A DNA stretch of 64,000 nucleotides, taken from assembly GCA_947631905.1 (NCBI GenBank), contig CANRND010000004.1:1-64000 (forward strand), in the 5' to 3' direction. Source of the stretch: an uncultured Clostridia bacterium. Lineage in GTDB: Bacteria > Bacillota > Clostridia > Christensenellales > Borkfalkiaceae. The notes under the pieces are model-generated. The model had not been told where the DNA came from and did not search any database. It saw nothing but the letters and a program-made list of their open reading frames with translations. How positions within the stretch are numbered: position 1 is the first letter of the stretch; every line of letters begins with the position of its first letter. The translations under genes and the position numbers were made by a program. Positions 63,038 to 64,000 of this stretch are shown in pieces.

Positions 63038-64000
63038 ATGAGTATTTCCGCAAAGAATATCCGCAACATCGCCATCGTCGGCCATGGCGGCGAGGGCAAG
63101 ACGACGCTTATGGAAGCGATCCTTTTCAACGGCGGCGTGATCGAGCGCATGGGCAAGACCGATAACGGCACCACCGTTTCCGACTATGACGAACAGGAGA
63201 TCGCAAGAAAAACTTCCATCTCCCTCTCCGTGGCAAATCTGACGTGGAAAGACGTCAAGATCAACCTTCTCGACGTACCCGGCTTCTACGACTTCGAAGG
63301 GGAATTTGTCTCCGCAATGCGCGCGGCAGGTTCCGCACTCGTGGTGGTCGGCCCGGGCGGCTCGGTCACGGTCGGCACGGAAAAGGCCCTCGACCAGTGC
63401 CTCAAACTCAAAAAGCCCTCCATTGTGTTCGTCAACGGCATGGATAAGGAAAATGCGGACTACCCCGGCACCGTCCGCGCGCTCCAAGAGCGCTATAAGG
63501 GCAAGATCGCGCCCGTGCAAATCCCCATGATGGACGGGAACAAGATGATCGGTTACATCGACGTGATCTCGGGAGAGGCGTTCAAGTTCGGCGCGAGCGG
63601 CGTGGAAAAGACGGCGGTACCCGCCGCCTATGAGGCGCAGCTGACCGAGATGCAGTCCGTATTGCAAGAGGCCGCCGCCGAGAACGACGAAGAACTCCTC
63701 GAAAAGTATTTCGAAGAGGGTGCGCTCTCTCCCGAAGAGACCGCGCTCGGGCTCCGCAAGGGCATCCACTCCATCAGCGTGATCCCCGTGCTTGCGGGCA
63801 GCGCGCTCCTCAATAAGGGCGTGATCAACCTCATGAACGCGCTCGTGGAATATCTGCCGCAGGCGGCGGAACGCGCGGGACTTTCCGCGACCGACCTCAA
63901 AACCGAGAAAGAGATCTCCGTGGCTTGCGAGGAGAACGCTCCGTTCGCGGCGCAGGTGTTTAAGACCGCCGTGGACCCCTTTGTGGGCAAACTTAACTAC
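63038..64000 (+). CDS. Elongation factor G-like translational GTPase (partial, runs off window)
   Basis: ATG at 63038 in frame to window end; NIAIVGHGGEGKTTLMEAILF, DVPGFYDFEGEFVSAMRAA, VNGMDKENADY. Confidence 0.93.
   Translation, partial: MSISAKNIRNIAIVGHGGEGKTTLMEAILFNGGVIERMGKTDNGTTVSDYDEQEIARKTSISLSVANLTWKDVKINLLDVPGFYDFEGEFVSAMRAAGSALVVVGPGGSVTVGTEKALDQCLKLKKPSIVFVNGMDKENADYPGTVRALQERYKGKIAPVQIPMMDGNKMIGYIDVISGEAFKFGASGVEKTAVPAAYEAQLTEMQSVLQEAAAENDEELLEKYFEEGALSPEETALGLRKGIHSISVIPVLAGSALLNKGVINLMNALVEYLPQAAERAGLSATDLKTEKEISVACEENAPFAAQVFKTAVDPFVGKLNY

Overview
This 64 kb, GC-rich window looks like the chromosome of a Gram-positive, probably Clostridia-type gut anaerobe. That placement is an inference from SpoIIR, many lipobox lipoproteins, BspA-like surface proteins and Ku/LigD. 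The standout is a ~20.9 kb, entirely minus-strand block (about 23967 down to 3116). It contains deoC-deoD-deoB-cdd-5'-nucleotidase-pdp-tdk-endonuclease I-lipoprotein. After a second promoter it continues with RDD protein-ABC ATPase-two permeases-solute-binding lipoprotein-SNase-like lipoprotein-duplicated OB-fold lipoprotein. I read it as a candidate extracellular-DNA utilisation locus: secreted nucleases, surface capture, a CUT1-type ABC importer and complete deoxynucleoside catabolism. Two NrnA-like DHH paralogs and SurE lie beside it. Other content: a Ku/LigD NHEJ pair, a 1987-aa BspA/LRR-type lipoprotein, a CxxC-repeat surface protein, grpE-dnaK-dnaJ, SpoIIR, mnmA, tRNA-Arg(CCG), a SecB-like protein, a GT4-acyltransferase pair and a partial EF-G-like gene missing from the ORF track. 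Three dispersed repeat families are present. One (four copies at about 41.4, 49.3, 49.5 and 60.7 kb) keeps its hairpins through apparently compensatory changes and may be an undescribed structured element. All assignments come from reading sequence motifs; no database search was run.
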